64,000 bases of DNA from Melanopsichium pennsylvanicum (taxonomy: Eukaryota > Basidiomycota > Ustilaginomycetes > Ustilaginales). The notes under the pieces are model-generated. The model was not told the DNA's origin and did no database searches. It worked only from the letters and a program-made list of their open reading frames with translations. Within the stretch, counting starts at the first letter, position 1. Every line of letters starts with the position of its first letter. The stretch lies in contig OAPG01000017.1 of assembly GCA_900208305.1 (NCBI GenBank), positions 186,001 through 250,000 of the forward strand, given 5' to 3'. Positions 47,385 through 56,161 of this stretch are shown piece by piece. A program made the position numbers and the translations under genes.

Positions 47385-50075
47385 TCAAAGGAAAAGTGTC
47401 TTTTCCCTCAACGCCCTCCAACCAAACACAATCCAATCCTCCTTCCTTAGACACAACTCGGCACTCGCAGCCTCCAACCTCGCAAAAACGCTCATACCTT
47501 TCCACGCCATCACTTGCGGATCCATATCCCTCGGCGGTGGAATTACGGTCACTTTGGGTGCGTTTCCAGCATCCCCCGTCGTAATTGCAAAGTGATTCCC
47601 CAACATGGCCGTCAATCTTGCTTCGAGCGCAGCACCCAGACCAGGGATACGAGCCGATCCTCCGACGCAAAGAATGTTGTTCGACATCTTGCGAAGACGT
47701 TCATCGCCAGCTGGGCCAACTTGACCAATCGAGGTTACAAGAGAGTGGAAAAGCGCCGTATCAAGAGGGGTTTTCGAAGACTCGTGGTAAATGTCAATTG
47801 TAGGCAACGGTGCAGTAACGGGTTCGGCGGGTGGAGGTGCGATTGAGTCAGAATTGGCATTGGCGGGCTGGGGCGCGGGGGAAGGTCGAGCAGAAGCGTT
47901 GGCGGAGGCAAGCATGGAAGCGTCACCATCAGCTTTCGTATTCATTGCTGGCGAAGATGCACGTGAAGGCATCGCGCTGTCCCCCGCATTAGTCTTGTTT
48001 CCTTCAGTAGCTGGCGGAGCAGGGGTTCCAATCTCAGACCCTCTTGCGGCGGCAGCAGCAGCCGCACCTGCATCAGTACCTGCTGTACCATCTTTTGCAA
48101 TTGGTGCTGCTGGAGGAGGAGGCAACAGATGCTTTACGCAGCTCGTCATGGCCGTCGTCACGGAAATGTCCAACCCTCTCAGTACGCTCAGCTCTGGCGA
48201 GTCCTCTGCTACTCCCTCGTCCCCTGCGCCTTCATCCTCCTTGTATCCTCTAGACTTTCCTTTGAGCATCTTCTTGGCGTCCAAATCAAACACTTGCGGG
48301 TCAAAGAGACTCATGGGTCCCATGATCAGCTCATCGTACGTTCTGAACAGGTACTTCATGGTGGGTCTCGATGGCAATCGCAGATAAAAGTCGTGAATGT
48401 TCAAACCCACGTCTGCAGGGTTGAGAGTGATGAGTTTGCGCTTGAGCTCATCGATGAGCATCGCATCTGCAATGTTCGAGGCGTAGTCCAGCTCGCGATA
48501 GGGAAACTTGGCACGGATGAAAAGTTCGGCCAAAAAATGGGTGAGATCTCGCCCACCATACGAGAGCTGGATACGAGTCTCGGGTAGGATGAGGCCTTCT
48601 TCTACACACGAGATGGAGATCTTTTCGCTTCCCATGTCCACCACACATCCAGAAGAGAGACCTGCGCCGAAAGTGGCGCAGACGCTTTCTTGTTGAACGC
48701 AAGCCTGCGCAAAACCCATGTCAACGAGGAGAAGCTCGGTGAGAGCCTTGACGTCGGATCGACAAAACAGGTCGGGGATGATGAGGATGACGGTGCAGCT
48801 TCCAAACTCTTTGCGAGGAATGCCTAAGCCGATGGGAGCGACCCTGCCAGTTTCTTGACGCTCATCAGTGTCCTCGGGTGGGCAAGTGATGGCGCGTTCG
48901 AGGATGCAGCGGACATCTCCGAGAAGCGCCTGCACGGCAGCAGAGGAGCCGTAATGCTCTTCGTAGGTGTTCAGGTCGAGCGTGCCACGCTTGAAGGGAT
49001 GGAAGAGCTTCCATGGTCGATGCGAGTCTGGAGGGGAGAGCTGTTTGACGGGTGAGGTTTGGTGTTGCTGCTGACGACCGCGTTGTTGTTTGGGTTCGGC
49101 TGTATTTGGTAGTGAGAAGCAGGCAAGACGGAGAGCCTGTTCGCCTACGAGAACATCATTATCGCCATTGGCGTCCTCATCGATCCACTCCAGGCCGAAT
49201 AGGTCGTTGTGTTCTGGGACATCTTCTGGCTTGGAGCTGTCGTTATAGTTGGCAGCGAGATTTTTGGCGTTTCCAACGGATCTGAGCTTTTCTTGCCGCA
49301 TGATAGCGCGCAGGTCGTTGCGAATGGTTTCGATGCCTTCGTTGAGCGATAAGCCTTGTGTGGTGGGAGCTGCTGGAATGTTGGAAGAATATGGCTTTTC
49401 TGAAGCGAATGCATTGATGGCAGACCTTCTTGGATTCTTGCGCAGTGACTTTGCTGCATCCTCTTCGGTTTCTTCGTCTGCCTTTGCGCCTGCGTGTGCA
49501 TCTGTTCTTGGCTCGTCGGCCATTTGAATATCCATATGATGAGTATCATCTGTGTTTTCTGTGTTTGCTGTGCTTGCTGTCAGGGCATGGTTGCCATTGG
49601 CCTGTTGCGATGGTGTGTGCGTTAGAGGAGGTGAAGCAGCCTTTGTGGGACGTCGGGCAATGACGTTTGGAAGCGAGATAGGAAATAGATCGGTTGCTCG
49701 TCCCAGTCTCAATGTTTCGGAGCCTGAATGTATGACGATGGTGCGATGAGCAGGAGTGTTCTCTGCTGCCTCCTTTTCACCTTGATCAGCGTCGAGATCA
49801 TCTTCATCGTCCAAGTTGATACTGGCGTCAGCGCCATCGGCAGCATCAGCAACATCTCTTAGCGCGTCCAATCTCCTCTTTTTGGATTGTGGAAGTGGTT
49901 GAGCTGTAGACTGTGAGCGAGATATCCAAGTTTGTGACTCTGTTTTGAGATAAGATGAGGAAACGTTTTTTGCGTTGAGGGGCGCAACTGAGAAGAAGGT
50001 TGTATATTGGAGTGGGATGTTTTGTGACGGGTCGGGTGGTGGATTGGGTGGAAGTGAAACCTTTTTAGGCGGCAT
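47385..50075 (-). CDS. ARP8: Actin-related protein 8 (INO80 complex)
   Basis: Nuclear actin-related protein of the INO80 chromatin remodeller, forming the Arp8 module that recognises extranucleosomal DNA. The 896-residue product has an N-terminal extension, then TIVIHSGSETLRLGRATDLF (about 112-131), the Arp8-type opening of the actin fold. Further landmarks are FGLEWIDEDANGDNDVLVGE, CTVILIIPDLFCRSDVKALT, CATFGAGLSSGCVVDMGSEK, ISCVEEGLILPETRIQLSYG and GRDLTHFLAELFIRAKFPY. Near the C-terminus are NNILCVGGSARIPGLGAALE and DWIVFGWRALREKTLFL. Low-complexity Ala/Pro-rich insertions lie at about 670-760. Single exon with an ATG start. It is divergent from the cotransporter gene. Confidence 0.94.
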   Translation of the reverse strand: MPPKKVSLPPNPPPDPSQNIPLQYTTFFSVAPLNAKNVSSSYLKTESQTWISRSQSTAQPLPQSKKRRLDALRDVADAADGADASINLDDEDDLDADQGEKEAAENTPAHRTIVIHSGSETLRLGRATDLFPISLPNVIARRPTKAASPPLTHTPSQQANGNHALTASTANTENTDDTHHMDIQMADEPRTDAHAGAKADEETEEDAAKSLRKNPRRSAINAFASEKPYSSNIPAAPTTQGLSLNEGIETIRNDLRAIMRQEKLRSVGNAKNLAANYNDSSKPEDVPEHNDLFGLEWIDEDANGDNDVLVGEQALRLACFSLPNTAEPKQQRGRQQQHQTSPVKQLSPPDSHRPWKLFHPFKRGTLDLNTYEEHYGSSAAVQALLGDVRCILERAITCPPEDTDERQETGRVAPIGLGIPRKEFGSCTVILIIPDLFCRSDVKALTELLLVDMGFAQACVQQESVCATFGAGLSSGCVVDMGSEKISISCVEEGLILPETRIQLSYGGRDLTHFLAELFIRAKFPYRELDYASNIADAMLIDELKRKLITLNPADVGLNIHDFYLRLPSRPTMKYLFRTYDELIMGPMSLFDPQVFDLDAKKMLKGKSRGYKEDEGAGDEGVAEDSPELSVLRGLDISVTTAMTSCVKHLLPPPPAAPIAKDGTAGTDAGAAAAAAARGSEIGTPAPPATEGNKTNAGDSAMPSRASSPAMNTKADGDASMLASANASARPSPAPQPANANSDSIAPPPAEPVTAPLPTIDIYHESSKTPLDTALFHSLVTSIGQVGPAGDERLRKMSNNILCVGGSARIPGLGAALEARLTAMLGNHFAITTGDAGNAPKVTVIPPPRDMDPQVMAWKGMSVFARLEAASAELCLRKEDWIVFGWRALREKTLFL

Positions 50076-50792
50076 ATTTGCAGAAGCAAGATGTGTTGGA
50101 CCAAGTGATGGTGTTGAAAAGGCAAGCTTTGAGTCAGAAAATGGAATCTAAGCTTAGTATGGGTTTGTATGGCTCGAGACCCTTAAACCTAAAAGCTTTC
50201 AAACAGCAGTCAAAGCCAATAATAATTTCGGATCCGTGACTCTACGCTGTCACAAGTAAAAAAAAATATGTTTAAAATATGTCAATTGTTAAATTGTTAA
50301 AATTGTTAATTGTTAAATTATGCTGTGTACGCATACACACGGACCCTTAAATTATTCTAGTAGTTTAATCACAATTTGGGTTTTTCTCGCCACTCTTGCT
50401 CTTTCCCCACATTTAATAATGTACTGTACTGTACAACCATACAACCAAACAATCATACAATAAACCACCACACACCACACACCACACACCACACACCACA
50501 CACCACACACCACCACATCTCTTCAGCAACAGTTATAATCCAATTCACTCACTCTTCGTCTCTGCCCACAATGACCAGTGCATACCATCACTAACATCAT
50601 CCCACCTCTATAAGCATTCCATATGCAACATATTGCGTATCTCGTGCTCAGATCACCCCGCACCCGCACCATCACGCATCCTGTCCACATCATAGATAGC
50701 AATCTCTACCTTGAAATCATCTGTGCACTACCTAATTCATCACCTCGAACAAAGCTACGCCCTTTGCATATAGAAAACGCCGCATCCCCATC
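50076..50792. promoter_or_regulatory. Divergent promoter region, ARP8 / cotransporter
   Basis: Contains an AT-rich stretch of AATTGTTA repeats (50282-50320), a GTACTGTACTGTAC block (50421-50434), an ACCACACACC array (50465-50512), a 7-codon upstream ORF (50571-50594) and the start (50623) of an out-of-frame ORF that overlaps the cotransporter start. Confidence 0.5.
50465..50515 (+). repeat. CACACCAC short tandem array
   Basis: Several copies of an 8-bp ACACACCAC-like unit in the presumed promoter or leader of the cotransporter gene. The unit is strand-asymmetric (no G on this strand). Confidence 0.8.
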
Positions 50793-50940
50793 ATGTCTCA
50801 TTTCGTCTCAAGTCACACCTCCCAAGACTTTGACTCGCTCCAACACCAGCTACTCCGCAGAGAACCCCTCCACGATGCCACCTCTCCCGAGCATCAAGAG
50901 CTTCACACTCAACATGCAAATCATACCTCTGCACATCTAG
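50623..50940 (+). promoter_or_regulatory. Overlapping upstream ORF of cotransporter gene
   Basis: A 105-codon frame from an ATG at 50623 runs past the cotransporter start at 50793 in another frame. It has no recognisable domain. If present in the mRNA it should repress the main frame; transcription starting downstream would avoid it. Confidence 0.4.
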
Positions 50941-53900
50941 GTATTTCAACTTCACTCGCAAATCGCCGTCGACGCGACAATGACCAAGCCGATCTTACCG
51001 ATGACAATCGCAGTCAGCGCGTACCATCCCTCTACTCCCGCCGCAACAGTCCAGAGTTACCAGATCCAAACCCATCTCGTCCACGCAGCGTCGCAACCAA
51101 TGCCAATCTCATTCCCGACATATCCAACAATGCCCAAATCGAATCAGCCGACTACTTTTCCAAACCTACCACTTCATCAACAAGGCCACGCTCCACACCT
51201 TACCACGTCGACCTCGACACTGGTAAGATCAGTGGCGACCCTTTCATTTCATCAACCACCTCTTCTCCCAACTCGTTCGTCGACCACGCACGCCTACATC
51301 CAGCCTCGTCCCCGTCCCCGTCCCAATTCAACTCTTCGACAAGTACAAACCCCCAGGTCGTATATGCCGATGAGCCGTACGCTGGCCCTTCCTCGCCCAA
51401 TCTTGCCTATCACGCTTCCACAGTACGTCCACGTAGAATCCACAAAGGCGTCTCCTTCTCCGATAGCAACGCTGGTCCTGGAGAGTCCGGCCACCACGCT
51501 CAAACTGCAAAGCACTACCGTCGCCCGCCAAGGTCCAACAGCGGCTTTCAAGATGCTGCCTACACAAACGCCCAATCCGGCCCAGCTCAACTCCCACGCA
51601 CAAAAAGTCTCGGCATGATCAGTCCCGCCGAAATGGCACCTCGCAAGCTAGGTACTTGGGACGGTGTCTTTATGCCCGTCAGCCTCAACATTCTCGGTAT
51701 CATTCTCTTTCTCCGTTTCGGTTTCATCTTGGGTCAAGCTGGCCTGCTTGGTGCGCTCTTCCTCTTGATAGTGAGCTACGCTATCGACACTCTGACTGCA
51801 ATGAGTCTCAGCGCTATCAGCACCAATGGTCAGGTCAGAGGTGGCGGTGCCTACTACTTGATATCGCGATCCCTCGGTCCAGAATTCGGCGGTTCCATCG
51901 GCTTGATCTTCTTTGCTGGCCAGGCGCTCAACACCGCCATGAACGTCCTCGGTTTCGTCGAAACGCTCACAGATGCATTTGGCGAGAGCAGAGGTCCGAC
52001 TGGCTTCTTGCCAGAAGGCCCCTGGTATTCCTTCTTCTATGGCTCCATTGTGCTGCTCGTCAGCGCAATCGTCTGTTTGGTCGGATCAAAGCTCTTCGCT
52101 CGTGCCACATTGGCGCTTGCACTCGTGCTGAGCGTGGCTATCCTCAGCATCCCGATCTCGTCTTTCGCGGTCAAGCCATTCATCGATGACGATCGCGGCG
52201 CATACTATACAGGCTGGTCGTGGGACACGCTGCGAGGCAACCTTTTCCCCCTTTTTACCTCAGGTGCAGCAGGCTCTTCCACAGGCGCGGACGCAGAAAA
52301 CTGGCAGAGCGTCTTTGGAGTTCTCTTTCCCGCCGTCACTGGTATCCTCGCAGGAGCTTCCATGTCAGGCGATCTGCGAAAACCGAGCAAGAGTATCCCC
52401 AAGGGTACCAACTACTCGCTCGTCTTCACCTTCCTCGTCTACTTCCTCAGCTTTGTCGTCTTTGCCGGCACCATCGAGCGCGAGTCCTTCTATGTCGACG
52501 TCGGCATTGTCTCCGACGTGGCTCTCAGCCCTCAAGTCATCACTTTTGGCGCGCTAGCCTCCACCGCCTTCTCAGCTTTAATGGGAGTCATGGCATGTGG
52601 TAAAGTGCTTCAAGCCATTGCGCGCGACAATTTGCTTCTGGTCCTCGATGTCTTTGCTCAAGGAACCGAAGTCAGCGATACCCCCATCTACGCCGTTCTT
52701 GTGACCTACATCTTCTGCCAAGCCATCCTGTTTGTCGACTCGGTAAACACCATCGCCCAACTCGTGACCATGACGACCCTCCTCACCTTTGGCACGCTCA
52801 GCTTCGCCACGTGCGCACTCAAAGCGGGTGGTGCACCGAGCTTCCGCCCTTCGTTCAAGTATTGGAACATCTGGACGGCTGCAGGTGGCGCGATCAGCTG
52901 TTTTGGAGCCATGCTCTTCACCAATCCCGCAGCCGCAGCTGCGTGCATCATCTTTGCCGTAGGGTTGTTTGTCATGATTCACATTTTCTCCCCACCGAAA
53001 CCCTGGGGTGACGTCACGAGGAACATCACGTACCACTTTGTGAGGAAGTACCTTTTGCGCTTGGACGAGAGGAAAGGACACGTAAAATACTGGAGGCCGC
53101 AGATCTTGCTGCTTGCCAACAACCCCAGGAGCGAATGGAACCTTATCATCTTTTGCAACTCGCTCAAGAAAGGCGCACTGTACGTGTTGGGGCACGTTTT
53201 GAAAGGCGAGTTCACGGAGTGCTTGGCAGAGCTGAGAAAGCAGCAGGTGGCGTGGTTGAAATTGGTCGATCTGACGGGCATCAAGTCGTTTGTCGATGTG
53301 GTGATTGCAAAAGATGAGCGAGAGGGTGCACGCAACCTCATCATCTCTTGCGGTCTTGGTGGAATGCGCCCCAATATCGTCGTTATGGGCTATCCTAGCG
53401 ATATGCGCCACCCAGCAAAAGTGGCAAGATCCACATCTGGCAGTGGTCATCGCAGTGACGGCTCCGAGATCACCATTCGAGGGCTTTCCTGGCCACAACG
53501 ACGTCATCGCGCGGTAGATATCGGTAGCCTCCCCACCGACGTAGCTCGAAAGGAAACGCCAATCAAGCCAACCACGTATGTGGGTATCATGGAAGACTCG
53601 CTTGCGCTTAACAAAGCCCTCGCGATCGCTTACGGTTTCGATCTCATGCAACCTCCCCACCCCGCAACTTCTACATCTCAGAATGGTAACCATGCCCAAG
53701 CTCAAGAGCAATACATCGACTTATGGCCTATCCAAATTGCCTCTCCTGACGCAGACGAATCACACGCTTGGGACACTTACACAATGGTGCTTCACCTAGG
53801 CACCATTCTCAGCTTCACCAGCAGCTGGAAGAGTCACAAGCTTCGTGTCAGCGTCTTTGTCGAGCATACGAGCGAAATGGAGCAAGAGAGGAAGCGGATC

Positions 53901-55484
53901 CGCGCCCTGCTTGACAATCTCCGCATTCCTGCGTCCCTCAGGGTATTTTGTCTGGCCGATCGAAGCGTGACCACATATCAGACAATCGTACACGGAAGCA
54001 ACATGGCCGTGGTCGAAGTGGACGAAGCGCTTCGTGGCGATCCTTGGTGGGAGACCTTGAAGGAGCTCAGGCGAAATGAAGAGCGTCGAGCCCGGACTGC
54101 GGCCAAGCGCAAGAGCCAAGCTTTGTCGCCTGCAAAAGCGATACCCTCATCTTCTACTGCATTTGGTCAACCTCAAGATGGCCCGCGAAAGCAGTCTAAA
54201 CGAGAGCAGAAGCTCTTCGGAGTTAGCCTACCGGCCGAGCACCTTGCGTTCCACAAGCAAAACATCAGGCTTGGTCTCGCACATCCCCGAGCCCGGCGCG
54301 ATGATGGTGAGGACGGTTCTTTCGATTCCGATTCCGATTCCGATTCCGATTCCGACTTTGAGCAAGAGTTGGCAATGCTGTCCGAGGATGACGATTGGTT
54401 GATTGACTCACCTGGTGGAAATGGTCGGAGGGGACTAGCAATCAGAAGGGCAAGCACGCTGGAGCCAAGTAGTAATTCAAACAAGATGAGAAAAAACAAA
54501 CCAAGATCGTACTCGATTGGAGGTACTGCAGGCTTGCCCGATGATCCTGTGACCGCCGCGGTCAGGACTCCGTTGTTGGGCTCAAGTGTGAGCGCGCAAA
54601 CGGGTGGAGCAGGTGTGAGCTATGGAACACTGAGTTCGAGCCAGAGGACGGCCACTCCAGCGACGGTTAAGGCGGCAAGTAATGGATTTGCGAATATGTT
54701 GGGAACAAGTTATGCTTCCACTGACTCGAGTATGACTCCTCGCGCTCCTGTGGGAGCATACGGTGCCAGGGGGAACGTGAGCGGAAAATCGAACGAGGAC
54801 GAAGATGGGAATGACGAGTCGACGCTCAAAGCTTCCGAGAGACAGAAACTGCAAGCCGAGCTCAAGCAGCGAGAGCAGCCAATCAAGACGACTCCAACCG
54901 AGTCGTTTGACGACGTTGATACAGTCACACCTCGACAGAAGATGAATAGTAACAACCGAAAGTGTTCGTATGCTAGCTCCACATCTTCGGATTCGGGCAA
55001 GAGTTGTAGCGGATCCTCTGGTGCAGAGTACGATGCCAAAGGCCGGCTCGTCACGCCTCAAGTCTATACGACAGGTGGTAAGGGCTCGGTGTCGGTATCT
55101 CGACACAGTCGCGCACGGTCGGAAGAGACGAGACGCAATACTTGTACGTCTCCTTCAGGCGTCGCAATGCGTCGTATGCGTCCTCAACCAGCTGAACGCG
55201 TCTCAAGCCGCGCCACGAGCATGTATAGCACCGATCTGCCAGTGGTATCGTTCAACGAATTGCCTAACAAAGCTCAGTATCTCATCCTCAACGAACTCAT
55301 TAGGATCAATTCGTCGGCTGCGACCGGGGTGGTGTTGACGGCTTTACCTGCACCGGAAAAGGGAACATGTGAAGATGAGTTGAAGAGTTTGAGGTACCTC
55401 GAAGGATTGGAGAGCTTGTTCAGCGGTGGACCACCGGTGTTGGGCGTTCATGCCAAAACTCTTACCATGACCATGAGTCTTTGA
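50793..55484 (+). CDS. VHC1: Cation-chloride cotransporter (Vhc1-like, SLC12 family)
   Basis: Membrane symporter of the SLC12 family; the yeast homologue Vhc1 moves K+ and Cl- at the vacuole. Single exon, 1563 residues. The N-terminal 285 residues are low-complexity. The APC-fold membrane domain (about 286-735) opens KLGTWDGVFMPVSLNILGII and LFLRFGFILGQAG, continues with ISTNGQVRGGGAYYLISRSL and GPEFGGSIGLIFF, and contains LFPAVTGILAGASMSGDLRK P. The C-terminal cytosolic domain starts after MIHIFSPPKPWGDV and shows YWRPQILLLANNPRSEWNLI and VGIMEDSLALNKALAIAYGF. The last 450 residues are Ser-rich with an Asp-Ser repeat, then a conserved end (FNELPNKAQYLILNELIRIN, TALPAPEKGT). Length exceeds yeast Vhc1 (about 1120) because of the tails. 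The ATG has an overlapping upstream frame. Confidence 0.95.
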   Translation: MSHFVSSHTSQDFDSLQHQLLRREPLHDATSPEHQELHTQHANHTSAHLGISTSLANRRRRDNDQADLTDDNRSQRVPSLYSRRNSPELPDPNPSRPRSVATNANLIPDISNNAQIESADYFSKPTTSSTRPRSTPYHVDLDTGKISGDPFISSTTSSPNSFVDHARLHPASSPSPSQFNSSTSTNPQVVYADEPYAGPSSPNLAYHASTVRPRRIHKGVSFSDSNAGPGESGHHAQTAKHYRRPPRSNSGFQDAAYTNAQSGPAQLPRTKSLGMISPAEMAPRKLGTWDGVFMPVSLNILGIILFLRFGFILGQAGLLGALFLLIVSYAIDTLTAMSLSAISTNGQVRGGGAYYLISRSLGPEFGGSIGLIFFAGQALNTAMNVLGFVETLTDAFGESRGPTGFLPEGPWYSFFYGSIVLLVSAIVCLVGSKLFARATLALALVLSVAILSIPISSFAVKPFIDDDRGAYYTGWSWDTLRGNLFPLFTSGAAGSSTGADAENWQSVFGVLFPAVTGILAGASMSGDLRKPSKSIPKGTNYSLVFTFLVYFLSFVVFAGTIERESFYVDVGIVSDVALSPQVITFGALASTAFSALMGVMACGKVLQAIARDNLLLVLDVFAQGTEVSDTPIYAVLVTYIFCQAILFVDSVNTIAQLVTMTTLLTFGTLSFATCALKAGGAPSFRPSFKYWNIWTAAGGAISCFGAMLFTNPAAAAACIIFAVGLFVMIHIFSPPKPWGDVTRNITYHFVRKYLLRLDERKGHVKYWRPQILLLANNPRSEWNLIIFCNSLKKGALYVLGHVLKGEFTECLAELRKQQVAWLKLVDLTGIKSFVDVVIAKDEREGARNLIISCGLGGMRPNIVVMGYPSDMRHPAKVARSTSGSGHRSDGSEITIRGLSWPQRRHRAVDIGSLPTDVARKETPIKPTTYVGIMEDSLALNKALAIAYGFDLMQPPHPATSTSQNGNHAQAQEQYIDLWPIQIASPDADESHAWDTYTMVLHLGTILSFTSSWKSHKLRVSVFVEHTSEMEQERKRIRALLDNLRIPASLRVFCLADRSVTTYQTIVHGSNMAVVEVDEALRGDPWWETLKELRRNEERRARTAAKRKSQALSPAKAIPSSSTAFGQPQDGPRKQSKREQKLFGVSLPAEHLAFHKQNIRLGLAHPRARRDDGEDGSFDSDSDSDSDSDFEQELAMLSEDDDWLIDSPGGNGRRGLAIRRASTLEPSSNSNKMRKNKPRSYSIGGTAGLPDDPVTAAVRTPLLGSSVSAQTGGAGVSYGTLSSSQRTATPATVKAASNGFANMLGTSYASTDSSMTPRAPVGAYGARGNVSGKSNEDEDGNDESTLKASERQKLQAELKQREQPIKTTPTESFDDVDTVTPRQKMNSNNRKCSYASSTSSDSGKSCSGSSGAEYDAKGRLVTPQVYTTGGKGSVSVSRHSRARSEETRRNTCTSPSGVAMRRMRPQPAERVSSRATSMYSTDLPVVSFNELPNKAQYLILNELIRINSSAATGVVLTALPAPEKGTCEDELKSLRYLEGLESLFSGGPPVLGVHAKTLTMTMSL
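54319..54354 (+). repeat. Coding (GATTCC)n Asp-Ser repeat
   Basis: About six hexamer units encode an alternating Ser-Asp run in the cytosolic tail of the cotransporter. Such acidic serine repeats are typical casein kinase II substrates, and the pure DNA repeat should be length-variable. Confidence 0.85.
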
Positions 55485-56161
55485 TTTTCGCTTGGTTCCC
55501 GTACTGTAATTTGTCTTAAGTTGAAAGAGTGCATAGATGTTTTTTTCGATCGGTACTTATTCACGATGAACGACAAAACAGCATGAAAGTTGTGGAACAA
55601 TGGCATTCCGATTGGTGATGATGCAGACCACTCACTGTACTGTGGCGTGCTGAGGGAGTGTGATAATTTGGTTTTGGTACCCAACGAAGGAAAAGGGCGG
55701 CGTGTGAACGAGAGAGAGAGAGAGACTTACTTCATTTGGGATTATTTGGGATGGTGGGAGCGGAGTGGGTTCGTGTCAACATTGTCGCGCTTTTCAGCCC
55801 ACAAACGCTAAGTCGAGGTTACAATTCTGTAAGTTACATTACGATATGTACAGTATGCACGACCAAGAGGGGTGCGAGCGTGAGATGAACATTTGCAGCA
55901 CACTGAGGTGGAATATTACCACGAGTGAGATGAAAGGTTTGATTGGTGGGACAGAGTATCGTATCCCTCTCCTTGTTGTACTTGCGTTTGAGTGAACATG
56001 AGGGCGAATTGTAGTATAATGTCGATTCTCCTGTTTCTGACCGCTTTTCTGTCTTGCTCTCTTCCTCATTCTGGTCGGTCCAAAAACCTCTGTTCCTCTC
56101 TCTCTCTCTTTCACACACACACACACACATCTTTCACTCGCTCTTTATCTGTTCAAACATA
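55485..56161. promoter_or_regulatory. Intergenic, cotransporter to His-rich protein gene
   Basis: Contains TACTGTA motifs at 55502-55508 and TGTACAGTA at 55847-55855, GA repeats (55711-55724), and CT then CA dinucleotide repeats (56096-56129) just upstream of the next start. No gene is supported. Confidence 0.45.

Noticed and set aside
52578..53711. 377-codon open frame antisense to the cotransporter
   Set aside because: No domain; it overlies the conserved membrane and C-terminal parts of a certain gene.
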